A DNA stretch of 35,609 nt, taken from positions 203,730 through 239,338 of the forward strand of contig NMRA01000631.1 in the NCBI GenBank assembly GCA_002633005.1, read 5' to 3'. The position numbers and the translations under genes were made by a program. The stretch's first letter is position 1, and every line of letters starts with the position of its first letter. The notes under the pieces are model-generated. The model saw only the letters and a list, made by a program, of their open reading frames with translations. It had not been told where the DNA came from and made no database searches. The stretch comes from Phoronis australis (taxonomy: Eukaryota > Phoronida > Phoronidae). Of the stretch, positions 1 to 10,724 are shown in pieces.

Positions 1-385
1 CATCGATTCTTAACAAATTTGTCGTATTTAAAATAGTCTTCAAATGCCAAAAAGACCAAATCCGGGACGGGATTGCTTTGGAAATCGTCTTAAGATAAGG
101 TTTGGCAAAGAGAGTATTGCGAGTTTCTGAGTGATTCACTAAGGCTTCGATTAAAATTCACATCTTACCAGCAGCTTCTGTTTTTTCATCGTCACTCAGG
201 TTCCATTTTCTTTAAAAAGTGAAGTAAATTTTCTTCATTGCACAGTGGAGCAGACGACAGAAACGGAGTCGTAGTGCACAGCACCACTGCCGGTCGCCTG
301 GGATATCGCGGCAGAGCCTATACTTAGCCACGATAGTTCCGTTACGAATGCGCCGTGTTCCGAATTTGACACTTGAAATTGGATT

Positions 386-562
386 TGAGCCCCCCCCCAA
401 CACTAAAACTGCACACATTTAAATCTTTTTTCATTCGTCTAATTTTAATTACCGGGGTTAATTAATAAACTCACATTTCCCTGCGCTCTTACTGTTTTAT
501 TTTTTTGCGGCAGCCAAGGGGGGGGGGCCGGGCCCCCTGGGCCCTCCCCTAAATCCGCCTAT
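386..562. repeat. C- and G-run segment, possible end of a mobile element
   Basis: A run of C near 390 is followed about 130 bp later by a run of nine or more G and then GGGCCCCCTGGGCCC, ending in CTAAATCCGCCTATGAG. Read on the minus strand this is CTCATAGGCGGATTTAGG followed by G/C-rich sequence, a pattern I associate with dispersed animal repeats. No partner end was found, so the element type is unknown. Confidence 0.25.
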
Positions 563-2906
563 GAGATTAGTGCTAGGGTGTCTATTTGGACGCCCAGGAC
601 CTCCGCTGCATAAAGGCCTGGTGATCTCCAGTCTCATTCAAGGTTTCTCATTGCGACTGCTATCTTTGGTAGAAGTAAGATGTTTCTAAAATGTTGTCTG
701 CGTTCAGGTGGGTACCTGCCTCTGAGTTTGTTCTCACAGGTTTAAAATGCAGATCAATGCAGGCAGACCCAAGAGAAAGTTGCTTTTGCAAAATCTTTAA
801 ATCATGTGACATGTGGCTAACACATCTTGGATATTTGCAGACATGTAACTTCCAACAGCCCAATATGTGTCAGCTGATTAACAACCCTTCCATCTTATTT
901 ATGATGGGCCAGTCTTTATCAGTGATTGACAGTTGACCCTGGTGGCCACTTGACCCCTGTACACACTATCCTTGTTTGACTGACTGTGGGTACTGACTGC
1001 AGCAGGTGTTACTTCATCTGTTGACCCCTTACATTATTAACAGCAAGGCTTTAATTTATTACTAAGCTGATGAAAATAGCTCCAGGATAGTTTCTTCAAG
1101 TACACTGTGCATTGTGCTTCGAGATTTGCTGTAACCATACCTTTAAAAGGACACTTAAAATGCCGAGAAATGCATTTTTGAGACTGTCCGTGGGTAACTC
1201 CTTGATGTTTGGTTTGTGGTTCTTTAGAAATTGCTGATTCTCAAAATTGACTTCCAGACATTGAGGCTGGTGACCTTATCAGTTCATTGTTTTCAGCTGT
1301 TTGCCACATTCACTACTTGCACACTTTGGTGGCGCTGCAAAAATGATTGTTGTTTAGGACACAACGCCTCGTTTTAGCATAAATTTTAACAATGCAACCG
1401 TGAAAGTACGCGGGTTCCAAACATGCAGAACCATTTTAGTTGGGACATGACGTCTCGTTTCCAAGTATAATGGCGAACTCGTGCAAGTTGTGAATTGGCT
1501 TTTGGCTCTGCTAGCAAAGAGTTGGACTAGACCACCTTCCTTTTTTGAGGTCACATGTTCCAGTCTTGAGCTTATCTCTATACACAACATTGTGGCTGTC
1601 AATGCCACTTCAAGTCAGGGCTGAAGTGAACACCTGTGAATACCTGTTCTGGAAGTAATTGAAGTGATGCTGATCATTTTCAACTGTTAATCCTGTAGTT
1701 TATACCTGTACAGCTGTATAACATTAATATATTCCTGAGGCTTTTCACATGCACACATAACCAAAGATTTTTAAAGTGGGAGTGATCTGTTTTGGCAAGC
1801 CATGGTCACAGGACTGCCAGCTGAGCATTGGTCATCCTATGTTAGTTCTACACAATTTTCTAAGGACATGTTTGAATAAGCTCTCAGGACAGTGTTTCCA
1901 TTGAAGCCTCTTTTGGTTATTGTTGAGAAATTTCTGTAAAATCATTTAAGCTTGACAGACACTGGGGTCAGTTGAATGGGGGGAAAATGATTAGGGCAAT
2001 TTGTAAAGATAATGTTCTGTTGAGTTGGTTGGTAATGACCCAGGGAAAGTGTGAGAAAATCCATAATTGTTAGGATTCTGTGTGCCACCCTGATGGATTT
2101 GCATTCAATAAAATCCAAGAGTGGTCTAGACTGTGGACCATGAATGGAAACTGACTTTCAAAAAGCATTCATGTTCAGAAACATTGGCCACGTTTTTAAG
2201 CAGAATACAAGTCTTGCCTTATTGCTAAATATGCAAACCTGGTTGTATCTTTATTCTGCATTAGAACAGGAACTGAAAGTGGTTACATTGGCATTAATAA
2301 TTCATGAGGGTTGTGCAAAGTATTGTGCACTGTTAGCATAACTGTACTGCTTTGCTTGTCTTCAATATTCATGGCCATCCTTGCTAAATATGCACAATGC
2401 ATACAAACAAGTCTGGGCTGTTCATTCTAAAGCATTTATAATTAAAATACAGTATTAACCAAAAGTATTCAGACAAAATGACCCCAAATTCCCCATAATG
2501 ACAGCTTGGCAGAAGCCGAATTCATTGTCAGACTAGTCTTCTCTCATGACCGTTAAGATGGTTCTATGCCACCCTGTAATTAGAATTATGTGGCCCTGGT
2601 GCTTGTTACCTGTCATTTTTGCTGTTGACAGAATTGACAGTCACGACTTGGGTATTTTGTGTGATTAATTTCATCTCGGACTGTGCATGCATTCTGATTA
2701 ATCACAGATGCAAACAAGCACAAGCTCACTTCTAAACTAGTAACAAACTTAATACGAACAGTAGTTTTCGAAAACAGTTGTCGTTTACTTTTCTTGTCGA
2801 ATAAGAGCGAAATTTGGGAGCAAACAATTTTTGGCTATTTTCATCTGTTGTCTTTCTGGGGTTTTGCCAAAATATCAACAGAGCGTGATGAAATTAGTCG
2901 TGGTTT

Positions 2907-3137
2907 TTTATAACTCTGTTATTACTCTCTTCTGTAGGATTTATAACTCTGGTATTACTCTCTTCTGTAGGATTTATAACTCTGGTATTACTCTCTTCTG
3001 TAGGATTTATAACTCTGGTATTACTCTCTTCTGTAGGATTTATAACTCTGGTATTACTCTCTTCTGTAGGATTTATAAGTCTGGTATTACTCTCTTCTGT
3101 AGGATTTATAACTCTGGTATTACTCTCTTCCGTAGGA
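2907..3137. repeat. 33-bp minisatellite, 7 units, each with a splice-acceptor-like core
   Basis: Seven consecutive 33-bp units of the form TTTATAACTCTGGTATTACT + CTCTTCTGTAGGA cover exactly 231 bp. The units differ only at single bases: a T in the first, a G in the sixth and a C in the last. The period is a multiple of three and the unit lacks stops in some frames, so open frames run through on both strands; I regard these as artefacts of the repeat. Each unit carries a pyrimidine tract followed by TAG, resembling a 3' splice site. The array lies about 1.85 kb upstream of the exon at 4989. Confidence 0.95.
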
Positions 3138-3568
3138 TTTCTCACAATTACTTCTTGCTGTAATAATTAACTGTAAATAATGATGGAATGTTTTAGTTGG
3201 GTTAGAACAGAGTAGTATTGAAATTCTTTATTTTCTATTGTGGAATTTTTGTAGATAGTTTCCGCAGGCTCACAAAATTGATTTTTGTAAGGGCCACATT
3301 CAGTCAGTGGTCGATAATGATGTTTTCGTGTGCGTATATTGACATTTGGTGTTATAGTATGTGTAGTATTGGCGATAATTTGTGTGTGCTTAGTAGAACT
3401 GCTGTTATCTTGGTTGTGTCCTGCTCATTTTATTGCCTTGTTAAGTTATGAAAGCTGTCTTTCGCTTTGTTTAGCCAGCTAAAAACGAAAATCAAATTCG
3501 GCCATGTTCTCTCATCATATCGGTCTCATAATATGTCTTTCTATTTCGCTTACAAACTCAAGTCAAAC

Positions 3569-4065
3569 AGCCTTTTCATACTGACGTAACTCCGGTTCCA
3601 GCTGAGCATTGACACGAACTGCGAAGTTAACTAAACTGTTCATACTGGTATTGGTAGTTAACGGACATCGAAGTAAACGGTAGGTGACACTGTTGTCATC
3701 GAAGTAATCGCATGGTAGCGCTGCACGCTAAGGTTTTTTTAATGTGACAATTTGGGAACATTTACATGTGCTAATTGACATAAAACTTATTTTTAATTTG
3801 ATTGGTGATTATTCAAGCAAAATATAAACAACTATTAGTGACGACACTACCCTTTAAATGTTGACGATGACATTGGCACCTGGCGTTAACTTCGATGGTT
3901 CGAAGTTGACCGTTCATATTGTACCGCAGCATCGACGCTCCTCTGTTAAATCCACCTGTTTACTGCGAAATTAACTGGCGCTGTTAACTTCTATCCAGGA
4001 CCGAAGTTAACCGTTCATACTGACCACAACTCCCCAAAACACACCACGTTAGTATGAAAGGCCCT
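3569..4065 (+). mobile_element. Non-autonomous TIR element, copy A (about 0.5 kb)
   Basis: The left end reads AGCCTTTTCATACTGAC and the right end, reverse complemented, reads AGGGCCTTTCATACTAAC, forming imperfect terminal inverted repeats of about 17 bp. Inside are several degenerate GAAGTTAACCGTTCATACTG-like motifs. A second copy in opposite orientation lies at 12877-13383; the two align along their length, for example around ACTGCGAAGTTAA and in the AAATCCACCTGTTTACTG segment. There is no coding capacity, so this is a MITE-like DNA transposon of unassigned superfamily. Target-site duplications are not clear. Confidence 0.75.
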
Positions 4066-4988
4066 AAAGACAATTACATACAGCAGCCATTTTATGATTG
4101 GTCATTGATGGCTTCAATGTTGGTATCTACCATTCAATTTTAGTTGCTTAGCCAGCTAAACTGGTCAAAATACAGCTTTAACTTCTGTTGTCATCTGACA
4201 TTAATTGGTGGTGTTTTTTAAATCTGTTAAGAATCGTGTGATTGGCTGAACTTGTCTACAAATCAGTTGCTTTTGAATCTGGTCCACCTGAGAATATAAT
4301 TATATCTATATTCTGGGTTATATTTTCAAGTTCAATTCAGGTGCACCTGTCCACAACCAGAATGTCAGATTTTTGTTTGTTGGCTTTCAATGATTCTTTG
4401 AAGTTGCTCTAAACCCATATTTGTCCAGACAAATCAGCTTTTGATTTAAACCATATATAAAATTTGCTCCTTTCTCAGTTGAGAAATGGTCTCTATACTT
4501 GGAAAGAAAATACTAGCATTTTGTGACTGCATACGCAACACATAACATTCCAAACAGTGAAAAGCTAACTTCTTGAACACCGTCTCGAACACCAATGAAT
4601 CCTAAGATGGGAGTTAAATCACTTACAATGTTTTGCTCTATAAAAAATTAGATGCATAATTCGCATTTGTGTTTTAACAACCAGTATCCTGGTTAGGACC
4701 AGCTTGACAGTCTTTGATAAAATGTCCCTGTAGACTAATTACAGTAAATCTATTATCATTGACAGCTAAGCATGTTTTTTGCATTACAATACATTGTCTT
4801 TGGTGCCATCTTGTGTATATCGCTATTTCCTCTTCTCCATCATCCATCTTCCTCATTCCTCCAGTACAGTACAGGCCCTACCACAGTTTCCCAGCCATGT
4901 ACACTCAAGCAATCTTCTTTCTCACAAATCAGCCTAGTTTGTAAACTGTTGACAGGTATAACTCTTGTTTTCACTTTGTTTTTTCCAG

Positions 4989-5050
4989 GGCAGCTCTCCT
5001 GTATGGGAGGACTTTATGGGTAAAGCTACCAAGTTACACTCAGCAATAAA
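4989..5050 (+). CDS. MTSS1: IMD (I-BAR) domain exon of an MTSS1/MIM-family gene
   Basis: This 62-nt internal exon is flanked by TTTTCCAG and GTAAGTTT. In phase 0 it encodes GSSPVWEDFMGKATKLHSAI plus two bases (AA) of the next codon. The peptide closely matches the vertebrate MTSS1 segment GSYPVWEDFINKAGKLQSQL in the first part of the IMD. Family knowledge: MTSS1 (missing-in-metastasis) and its relatives bind PI(4,5)P2-rich membrane and actin through the IMD, induce negative membrane curvature in protrusions, and bind G-actin with a C-terminal WH2 motif, which is not in this window. The exon splices in frame to 8107, where the AA is completed by G to give Lys. The start codon lies in an unseen upstream exon. 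BAIAP2-type I-BAR proteins are the main alternative, but PVWEDF and the next exon fit the MTSS branch better. Whether it is orthologous to MTSS1 or predates the MTSS1/MTSS2 split cannot be told here. Confidence 0.9.
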
Positions 5051-6511
5051 GTAAGTTTGCAATGCTGAAACGGTTTCATCAAACATTGGTAAAAATTATC
5101 ACATGGGCAAGTCCTTGAAAAGGTCAACCTCGAGACAAAAAATTAAAGTTGTGGCTACACTAACATTTCTGGTCTCATCTGAAAGCCCAGTCTCTCTAGT
5201 TTTAGGATCCATGTTTGTATGTTCTGTAACTTTCAATTTTTGCCTTAGCGGACCCATTATTAGGGGTCGCCTGATCTTCATGTGTGTTTCTAATTATTAT
5301 CGTATATAAGCTGACTGTATTTCTTGGTTATCTGTCCTCCGTTTTTCTCATTCACCGTACGTCATTCTACGCTAGTTAAATCATTTGCGTATAGCTTTCT
5401 TGGACCTCAAGAAATTTAATTGGACCCCAAAAGTTTCAGAAGATGGGTTCATTGGAAGTGCAGGACAAACACTGTCTTGAGTAGTCCTGAATGTCTCCTG
5501 GTGACTTTCCATTCATTGTCAAGTGTCATCTTCAAGTGTCATTTGTACGTTGGGGTGACTAATCATATTTTCCTTGCGTTCATTAATAAAACTATCAAGT
5601 CAATGATCTAATTCAGGTCGAGCAAAAATTAACATTGTTTTGGAAACGTAACTTGTCATTTCATTGTAGAAATAAATTCAGTCTCTTCAATGTATCTGAC
5701 TGTGATTCTCCAAGCATGTCCTGTACCGTCACTTTGATATGTTGATCGGTTCTTTTGAAACCCTGGATGTCTGTTCGTTTTCAGTTGTCCCTTGCCAGTG
5801 CCTGATTAGTGGTAAACTTAATATTCAGTTTAACCGTTAGTCTGGCTAATATCCACTTAATATTGATTTTTTGTAAGCGATCAATGCTGTTTGAGGCTGT
5901 GCCAAATTAAGGTTAAAGTCTAGTTGTTGTAAACAAGCCCAGGAGTCCCTTGCACGAGACAAATAGCAGGATTTTTGTGATTAAAAATTCGATGTTCTTG
6001 TTTTTAAAGTAGCAATAAACCCTCATTTGGTGTTAAAAACATCCACTTTCGTTGCAGGCGCATTTAATTTTCCCTGTACAACATCATTGTGTTATTATCT
6101 TTTGTTTGAATTGAATTTGGTGCTTTTGAGAATGAATTGTCTAGAATTGGCAATGAGCCTGGTCTGAAGCACAAGCTGTCACGTGTTCTCCAGCCTGGAA
6201 ATCATTTCTAATGTTATTGAATCATGAGAGGAGACTGTTTTATAACAGACAAAAGGCAGGGTGCGGAGGTGGGGGTGGGTTTACTCTTGTAAGGCTAATA
6301 GTAATTATTATTATAAGTCACAACACTTGGACAATGCTTCTTCAAGAATGTGAAGTAATTTCCGATGTGTTTGACTTAAGGCCCTGTTCTGCTAAGCACC
6401 CATCCCCAAATTCTAAGAAATGTCTAGTTCATATGGATAATCTTTTTTGCACATTCTATTTATCACCCACTCCTTGATTTTGGTTTCTTGTTTTATTTAC
6501 CTTGCGTTTAT

Positions 6512-7360
6512 ACCTAACCTGAATGGGTGCAGTTAGTTGTATTAGCACCAACTGAATGGGTGCAGTCAGTTGCATCAGCACCAAATGAATGGGTGCAGTT
6601 TGTTGTACTAGCACCAAATGAATGGATACAGTCAGTTGTATTAACACCAACTGAATGGATACTTTTAGTTTTATTAACACCAACTGAATGGATACTTTTA
6701 GTTGTATTATCACCAACTGAATGCAGTGAGTTGTATTAGCACCAAATGAATGGATACAGTCAGTTGTATTAACACCAACTGAATGGATACTTTTAGTTGT
6801 ATTATCACCAACTGAATGCAGTTAGTTGTATTAGCACCAAATGAATGGATGCAGTNACCTAACCTGAATGGGTGCAGTTAGTTGTATTAGCACCAACTGA
6901 ATGGGTGCAGTCAGTTGCATCAGCACCAAATGAATGGGTGCAGTTTGTTGTACTACCACCAAATGAATGGATACAGTCAGTTGTATTAACACCAACTGAA
7001 TGGATACTTTTAGTTTTATTAACACCAACTGAATGGATACTTTTAGTTGTATTATCACCAACTGAATGCAGTTAGTTGTATTAGCACCAAATGAATGGAT
7101 ACAGTCAGTTGTATTAACACCAACTGAATGGATACTTTTAGTTGTATTATCACCAACTGAATGCAGTTAGTTGTATTAGCACCAAATGAATGGATGCAGT
7201 AAGTTACATTAACACCAACTGAATGGATACTTTTAGTTGTATTATCACCAACTGAATGCATTTAGTTGTATTAGTGCCAAATGAATGGATACAGTCAGTT
7301 GTATTAACACCAACTGAATGGATACTTTTTGTTGTATTATCACCACTGAATGGGTGCAGT
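6512..7360. repeat. 33-bp minisatellite array with an internal assembly join
   Basis: The array consists of degenerate units such as TGTATTAACACCAACTGAAT + GGATACTTTTAGT (33 bp), with occasional 29-bp units that lack the GGAT/GGGT tetranucleotide. A 344-bp stretch (6512-6855) recurs almost perfectly at 6857-7200, separated by a single N at 6856. I noticed only about two differences between the copies (GAG/TAG and CTAGC/CTACC). Open frames through the array on both strands come from the period being a multiple of three and are not genes. Confidence 0.95.
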
Positions 7361-7905
7361 GTTTGTGATACTACCCTGTACATGAACTGCACTAAAAACT
7401 CACATTTGTCAGTAGACCTCCACATGTTTTGGGATAGCTGCTCCGCCTGGCTTATAAATTTGTTCCTGACTGTCTCTGTGTGATGTAAATTACCAGTGAC
7501 ATGTTTGTGTATACCCAAGTAGTTCGGAGGGGGTAGGGTTATCAAGTTCTGATAACCTCAGTGGGTGTTGGTGTCGGAAAGTTTTGTTTCACATCTGATT
7601 TCTTAAACTGTTTTCAGTATCACTACTGTGTGGGAATTCCCTTAATAATCCACGGGCATTTTGTTGAAAATTATGACAAAGTCTCTTTGTTTTCATTCCT
7701 GATCTTGAAAACTGCTTCAGCTTTAGGCCATGATTGATGAGGTTGGATCAAATAAATATTTGATCTCTCCTCACAGGATGTATAAATCACCATTGGGAGA
7801 CCGAGATGGTAATTTATTTTTCAAACAGCATAAAACGCTGTTACATGATTGGGTGATTAGCTATGATGCTACCTGGTGCAGGATGTGTTGTTTGTAAAAT
7901 ATTAG

Positions 7906-7977
7906 CTTGTCTTAGCTAGGGAGGGGATGGGTGTCACATACCTTGTCTTAGCTAGGGAGGGGATGGGTGTCACATAC
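7906..7977. repeat. Tandem duplication, 2 x 36 bp
   Basis: Two identical adjacent copies of a unit beginning CTTGTCTTAGCTAGGGAGGG and ending TGTCACATAC. It lies within the intron, 130 bp upstream of the exon at 8107. Confidence 0.95.
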
Positions 7978-8106
7978 CTTTATAGCAATATAAAAGTGTT
8001 GGGGGCCCTTGTCTGAATTCATGCTAGATCAGTTAATTGTTGTTATCTAAATACTTGATATCAACTGCCACAATACTAAACTATACAATGTTGCACTGTT
8101 TTGCAG

Positions 8107-8180
8107 GGCCACAATTTTCGCCACAAGTGCATTTCTAGAGGCATTTCAGAAGATAGCTGACCTCGCCACAAATTCAAGAG
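8107..8180 (+). CDS. MTSS1: Next IMD (I-BAR) domain exon of the same MTSS1/MIM-family gene
   Basis: This 74-nt exon sits between TGTTTTGCAG and GTAAGC. The first base completes a Lys codon from the previous exon; then 24 codons encode ATIFATSAFLEAFQKIADLA followed by TNSR, and the last base G begins a codon expected to be Gly. It aligns with the vertebrate MTSS1 IMD segment TTVVAAAAFLDAFQKVADMA followed by TNTR, with conservative changes such as I/V, E/D and S/T. In the family this is a helical part of the IMD dimer, where AFLxAFQKxAD is the core. The exon ends at the point where the human protein continues with GGTREIG. No stop or frameshift is seen, so I treat this as a functional gene and not a processed copy; the introns also exclude retroposition. 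A candidate microexon follows at 8442. Confidence 0.92.
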
Positions 8181-8441
8181 GTAAGCAGCCATATCCGAAT
8201 GAGTCCCATTACGACTGTGTGACTTAAGTTCTGTCCACACACAGTTTACCCTAGTGCAACTTATCCACTCACACAGGGTAAGGCAGATGTTGTCGCTCTG
8301 TGCTTGACAATGAACAGCTGATGTGAATGTGGCACACCAAAGAAGATCCTGTAAGTGCAGCTGATAATTTATCCCATATGCGTTGAATCAATTGGCCATG
8401 TCATATTGTGTTCTGTATTCACCTCCCGACTACTTCAACAG
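8181..8441 (+). other. Short intron between the IMD exon and the candidate microexon
   Basis: This 261-bp stretch starts with GTAAGC and ends with a pyrimidine-rich tract and TTCAACAG. It contains GTCCACACACAGTTTACCCT (8233-8252), which resembles the ends and internal motif of repeats at 10112 and 11303 and the AAGTTACCCT motif at 21433-22054. A remnant of that element family may therefore sit here. Confidence 0.5.
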
Positions 8442-8468
8442 TGCCCTCTGAAGTGGAAAGTTCAAAAG
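8442..8468 (+). CDS. Candidate 27-nt in-frame microexon of the MTSS1-family gene
   Basis: The segment TGCCCTCTGAAGTGGAAAGT + TCAAAAG is preceded by a pyrimidine-rich tract ending TTCAACAG and followed by GTAGGTCAG, a plausible donor. It is 27 nt long and phase 1 at both ends. Joined to the exon at 8107 it reads V-P-S-E-V-E-S-S-K and returns the same phase, so inclusion or skipping would both keep the IMD in frame. The insert would fall just before the Gly that begins GGTREIG in vertebrates, a joint between helical segments in the family. Seen directly: splice-like ends, compatible phase and no stop. Inferred: that it is used. Neuronal microexons of this size are a known class, but I know of no such exon here in MTSS1. 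It could be a chance pairing of splice-like sites. Confidence 0.45.
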
Positions 8469-8696
8469 GTAGGTCAGTGTTGACTCCACGTTGCGATCAT
8501 CAAACCAAAATAGTTTAAAGTTAATAGAATTGCTGCAGTATAAATAACACTCAACATGCAATCAGGTCCCAAATGTAACATCTGGAACAAAACTGTTAAT
8601 TATATGACACTTATGTCTCAGTTTTCAATTGCTAAATATTATATCGTCTGCAAGTCAGGCATCGATTCCTCGGTAACTACAATATCAAACATCATA

Positions 8697-9730
8697 ATCG
8701 CCCTAAGAAGCGCCAGCACGCGTTTTTAGACTTCGCTGAAATAAGCGCCCAGCCCATGAACGTGTATACATGCGAAAAATGCCTTACTTACAGTTCTAAA
8801 ACTCTACAGTAACGTCTTCAATTTATCAATAGTATCCGACAGTCCTGAAAAAATCATTGTGCGTGGAATTTATAGACCACAAGCCTTGTTACAATGTTGG
8901 TATTTAGCCATGACTATACACTTCAAACTTCCGCAGTGCTTCAAAAAGAATGCAAAAGTTTTGCTGATCTTGCGAGGAACGTGTCCCACTATGGTGAGGC
9001 CTTTCAGACACAGCGTACGGGATTGTATTGTATCTTCTGCCTCAACAGGTATCCAGATTACTTTGTACACGTGAAAACCACAAATCGAAGACTAATAAAA
9101 TAACTTAACCAGTGTTAAAAGCACGTGGCCAGGAAGCGCGCGCTACATACACGTAGGCCTGCTATTCTGGCAAATGAACTCTGACGACATGCACGCACTC
9201 GCTCAATCGGCACACACACGCAGACGAACTTCAAAACAAACGTCGTGACAACAACGTGTGTTCGTCCAGATTTTCTTGTGTTGCGGGGTGCGATCTGGCG
9301 CAGATTTGGACTTGATCTGTAGTTAATCCCGACTCCACATGAACTTAGAAATCTTATGGATGCTATTTGGAAAATTGAAGGAGGATTTCAGGTAATTTGT
9401 TGAGTCGAAACTGTATTTTTATTCAAGAATTCAAGTTGCCCTATCGGTGATAGCGAGGCAGCGACACATCAGTCGGCGAGTTTCACCCTGGGATTTCTGC
9501 ACAATTTTCTGAAAAAGGACCGTATTTTAACAACGAAGTTTGATAGCAATGCACCACAATTTCGTGGATCGTCTGTCATAGGTTACAGATACATCACGGA
9601 GCATAAATTTGATGAATCCTAGCTTCCGATTTCACCCATTTCTGAGAACGGGTTTCAACTGCCTTAGGCTATAATAAGCGCCCCCCTCCCGAAACAAATT
9701 TTTCTAAGCGCCCTTGGTGCTTATTAGGGC
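8697..9730. mobile_element. TIR element of about 1 kb with GCGCCC-rich ends
   Basis: The left end reads ATCGCCCTAAGAAGCGCCAG and the right end, reverse complemented, reads TTTGCCCTAATAAGCACCAA, an imperfect inverted repeat of about 20 bp. AAGCGCCC motifs also occur internally near 8744 and 9676-9712. Small open frames inside (for example 8894-9103) have no family resemblance that I recognise. Probably a non-autonomous DNA transposon; the superfamily cannot be assigned. Confidence 0.5.
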
Positions 9731-10404
9731 AAATACTGTTTTGTTGTTATTTAACTATTTTCAGGAAATAGTACAAGTTCAATGAACAATTACCATTGTT
9801 TTCATCTTTGTTATCTCTTTTCAAGCAATAAATCGTTGCATTTAAAACTGTTTCTTTTACTAGAGACAGCTTGTAACCTAACGCGCAGGTACATGCATAT
9901 AGGATGTGATCCACCACGTGAACAATCTGGGTAAAGTATTTAAAAAATCTGTCAAAAAAATTAAAGAAACTTAGGAATTCGAAACGTATGGGATAAATAC
10001 AAACGGTCTCGGTCGATACGCGGAATAATGTGTTGTGGGATTTTACTTCATCTACGCCACTCTTGGTAAGTTTTGTGTATTACCAGGGCTTCTGCCTTGC
10101 CCCAGGTTTGCGTCCACACAGGAATTAGAGGCGGTGCAAGTTACCCTACCGCAATAAGGTGGAGTAAGTTGTCACAAGTGGCGTAATTGGCTCTTGTTAT
10201 GCGCCCACATATTTATATGTGGACGCATTATGCTGTCATCTCCGTCCGTCCGTCCGGGCGGCATCTGGCGTCCGGCGTCTGGCGTCCGGCGTCCGCTGCT
10301 CTATCTCCAAAACCCTTTGACATACGGTCATGAAATTTGGCACATATGTTCCATTCATGAATGGGACGGCATGTGCGAACTTTCGGACGGATCCGACTAC
10401 CGGT

Positions 10405-10418
10405 GTGCCCCCTAGTGG
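10405..10418 (-). promoter_or_regulatory. CTCF-like core motif in repeat module 1
   Basis: GTGCCCCCTAGTGG reads CCACTAGGGGGCAC on the minus strand, matching the known core consensus CCASYAGRKGGCRS at all 14 positions. It lies in a repeat module, so binding in vivo is only a possibility. Confidence 0.5.
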
Positions 10419-10549
10419 CAATTTTAGTTTTTTACGCTTACCTTTGTATCTTCAAAAGTCCTGAACGGATTTTCATGAAATTTGGTATGTAGGCACCTAA
10501 TAGTGAGATGACGCTATCCTCCCGTTTTCAGATAGATTCGACATAGTTT

Positions 10550-10563
10550 GCGCCACCTAGTGG
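10550..10563 (-). promoter_or_regulatory. CTCF-like core motif in repeat module 2
   Basis: GCGCCACCTAGTGG reads CCACTAGGTGGCGC on the minus strand, a 14/14 match to the CTCF core consensus and in the same orientation as the site 145 bp upstream. Confidence 0.5.
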
Positions 10564-10710
10564 CCATTTTTACTGTTTTCGAGTCTGTATTTTTGCGTCC
10601 ACCCCTCTATCAATCAAACCGCTCAAAGGATGATTGTGAAAATTGCCGTGTATGTGCTTCCTATAAGGAAGACAGCTGACAATGATTTTCAGACGATTTG
10701 GACTACTGTG

Positions 10711-10724
10711 GCACCTCCTAGTGG
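10711..10724 (-). promoter_or_regulatory. Degenerate CTCF-like motif in repeat module 3
   Basis: GCACCTCCTAGTGG reads CCACTAGGAGGTGC on the minus strand, 12/14 to the core consensus. The fourth and fifth modules (10858-10869 and 10883-10894) keep CTAGTGG but have lost a base in the G-rich half, so they are weaker still. Confidence 0.25.

Larger units (their letters stand above)
1..4988 (+). other. 3' part of the intron upstream of the first visible MTSS1-family exon
   Basis: This stretch precedes the exon at 4989 and ends in a good acceptor, a T-rich tract followed by TTTTCCAG. I looked for the exon that should encode the N-terminus of the IMD, which is expected to end in a Asp-Met-Lys-like peptide, and did not find it, so it probably lies upstream. 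Identifiable contents are the 33-bp minisatellite at 2907-3137 and the transposon-like element at 3569-4065. Outside these, 1-2906, 3138-3568 and 4066-4988 show only stop-rich, AT-rich sequence and no feature I can name, apart from the C and G runs near 386-550. Calling it an intron is an inference from the downstream exon; part of it could be 5' untranslated or intergenic if the transcript starts here. Confidence 0.6.
5051..8106 (+). other. Intron between the two IMD exons (3056 bp)
   Basis: The intron is bounded by a GTAAGT donor and a TGTTTTGCAG acceptor, and the flanking exon phases agree (2 to 2). It holds the 33-bp minisatellite at 6512-7360 and a 2x36-bp duplication at 7906-7977. The stretch 5051-6511 contains no gene, RNA or repeat I can identify. 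The stretch 7361-7905 is also featureless apart from AT-rich sequence. Confidence 0.85.

Noticed and set aside
2831-3163. Open frames of 80-110 codons on both strands through the 33-bp array
   Set aside because: The period is a multiple of three and the unit lacks stops in some frames, so open frames are automatic; there are no splice sites or domain similarity.
3893-3912. GGTTCGAAG resembling a tRNA B box
   Set aside because: No A box at the proper distance, no clover-leaf, and the sequence is part of the MITE.
6456-7545. Open frames with PTEW or QLVLI repeats
   Set aside because: By-products of the 33-bp minisatellite, further distorted by the assembly join at 6856.
8870-9103. Overlapping open frames on both strands inside the 8697-9730 element
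   Set aside because: No transposase motif such as DDE or a zinc-binding pattern could be recognised, and the opposite strand is equally open.
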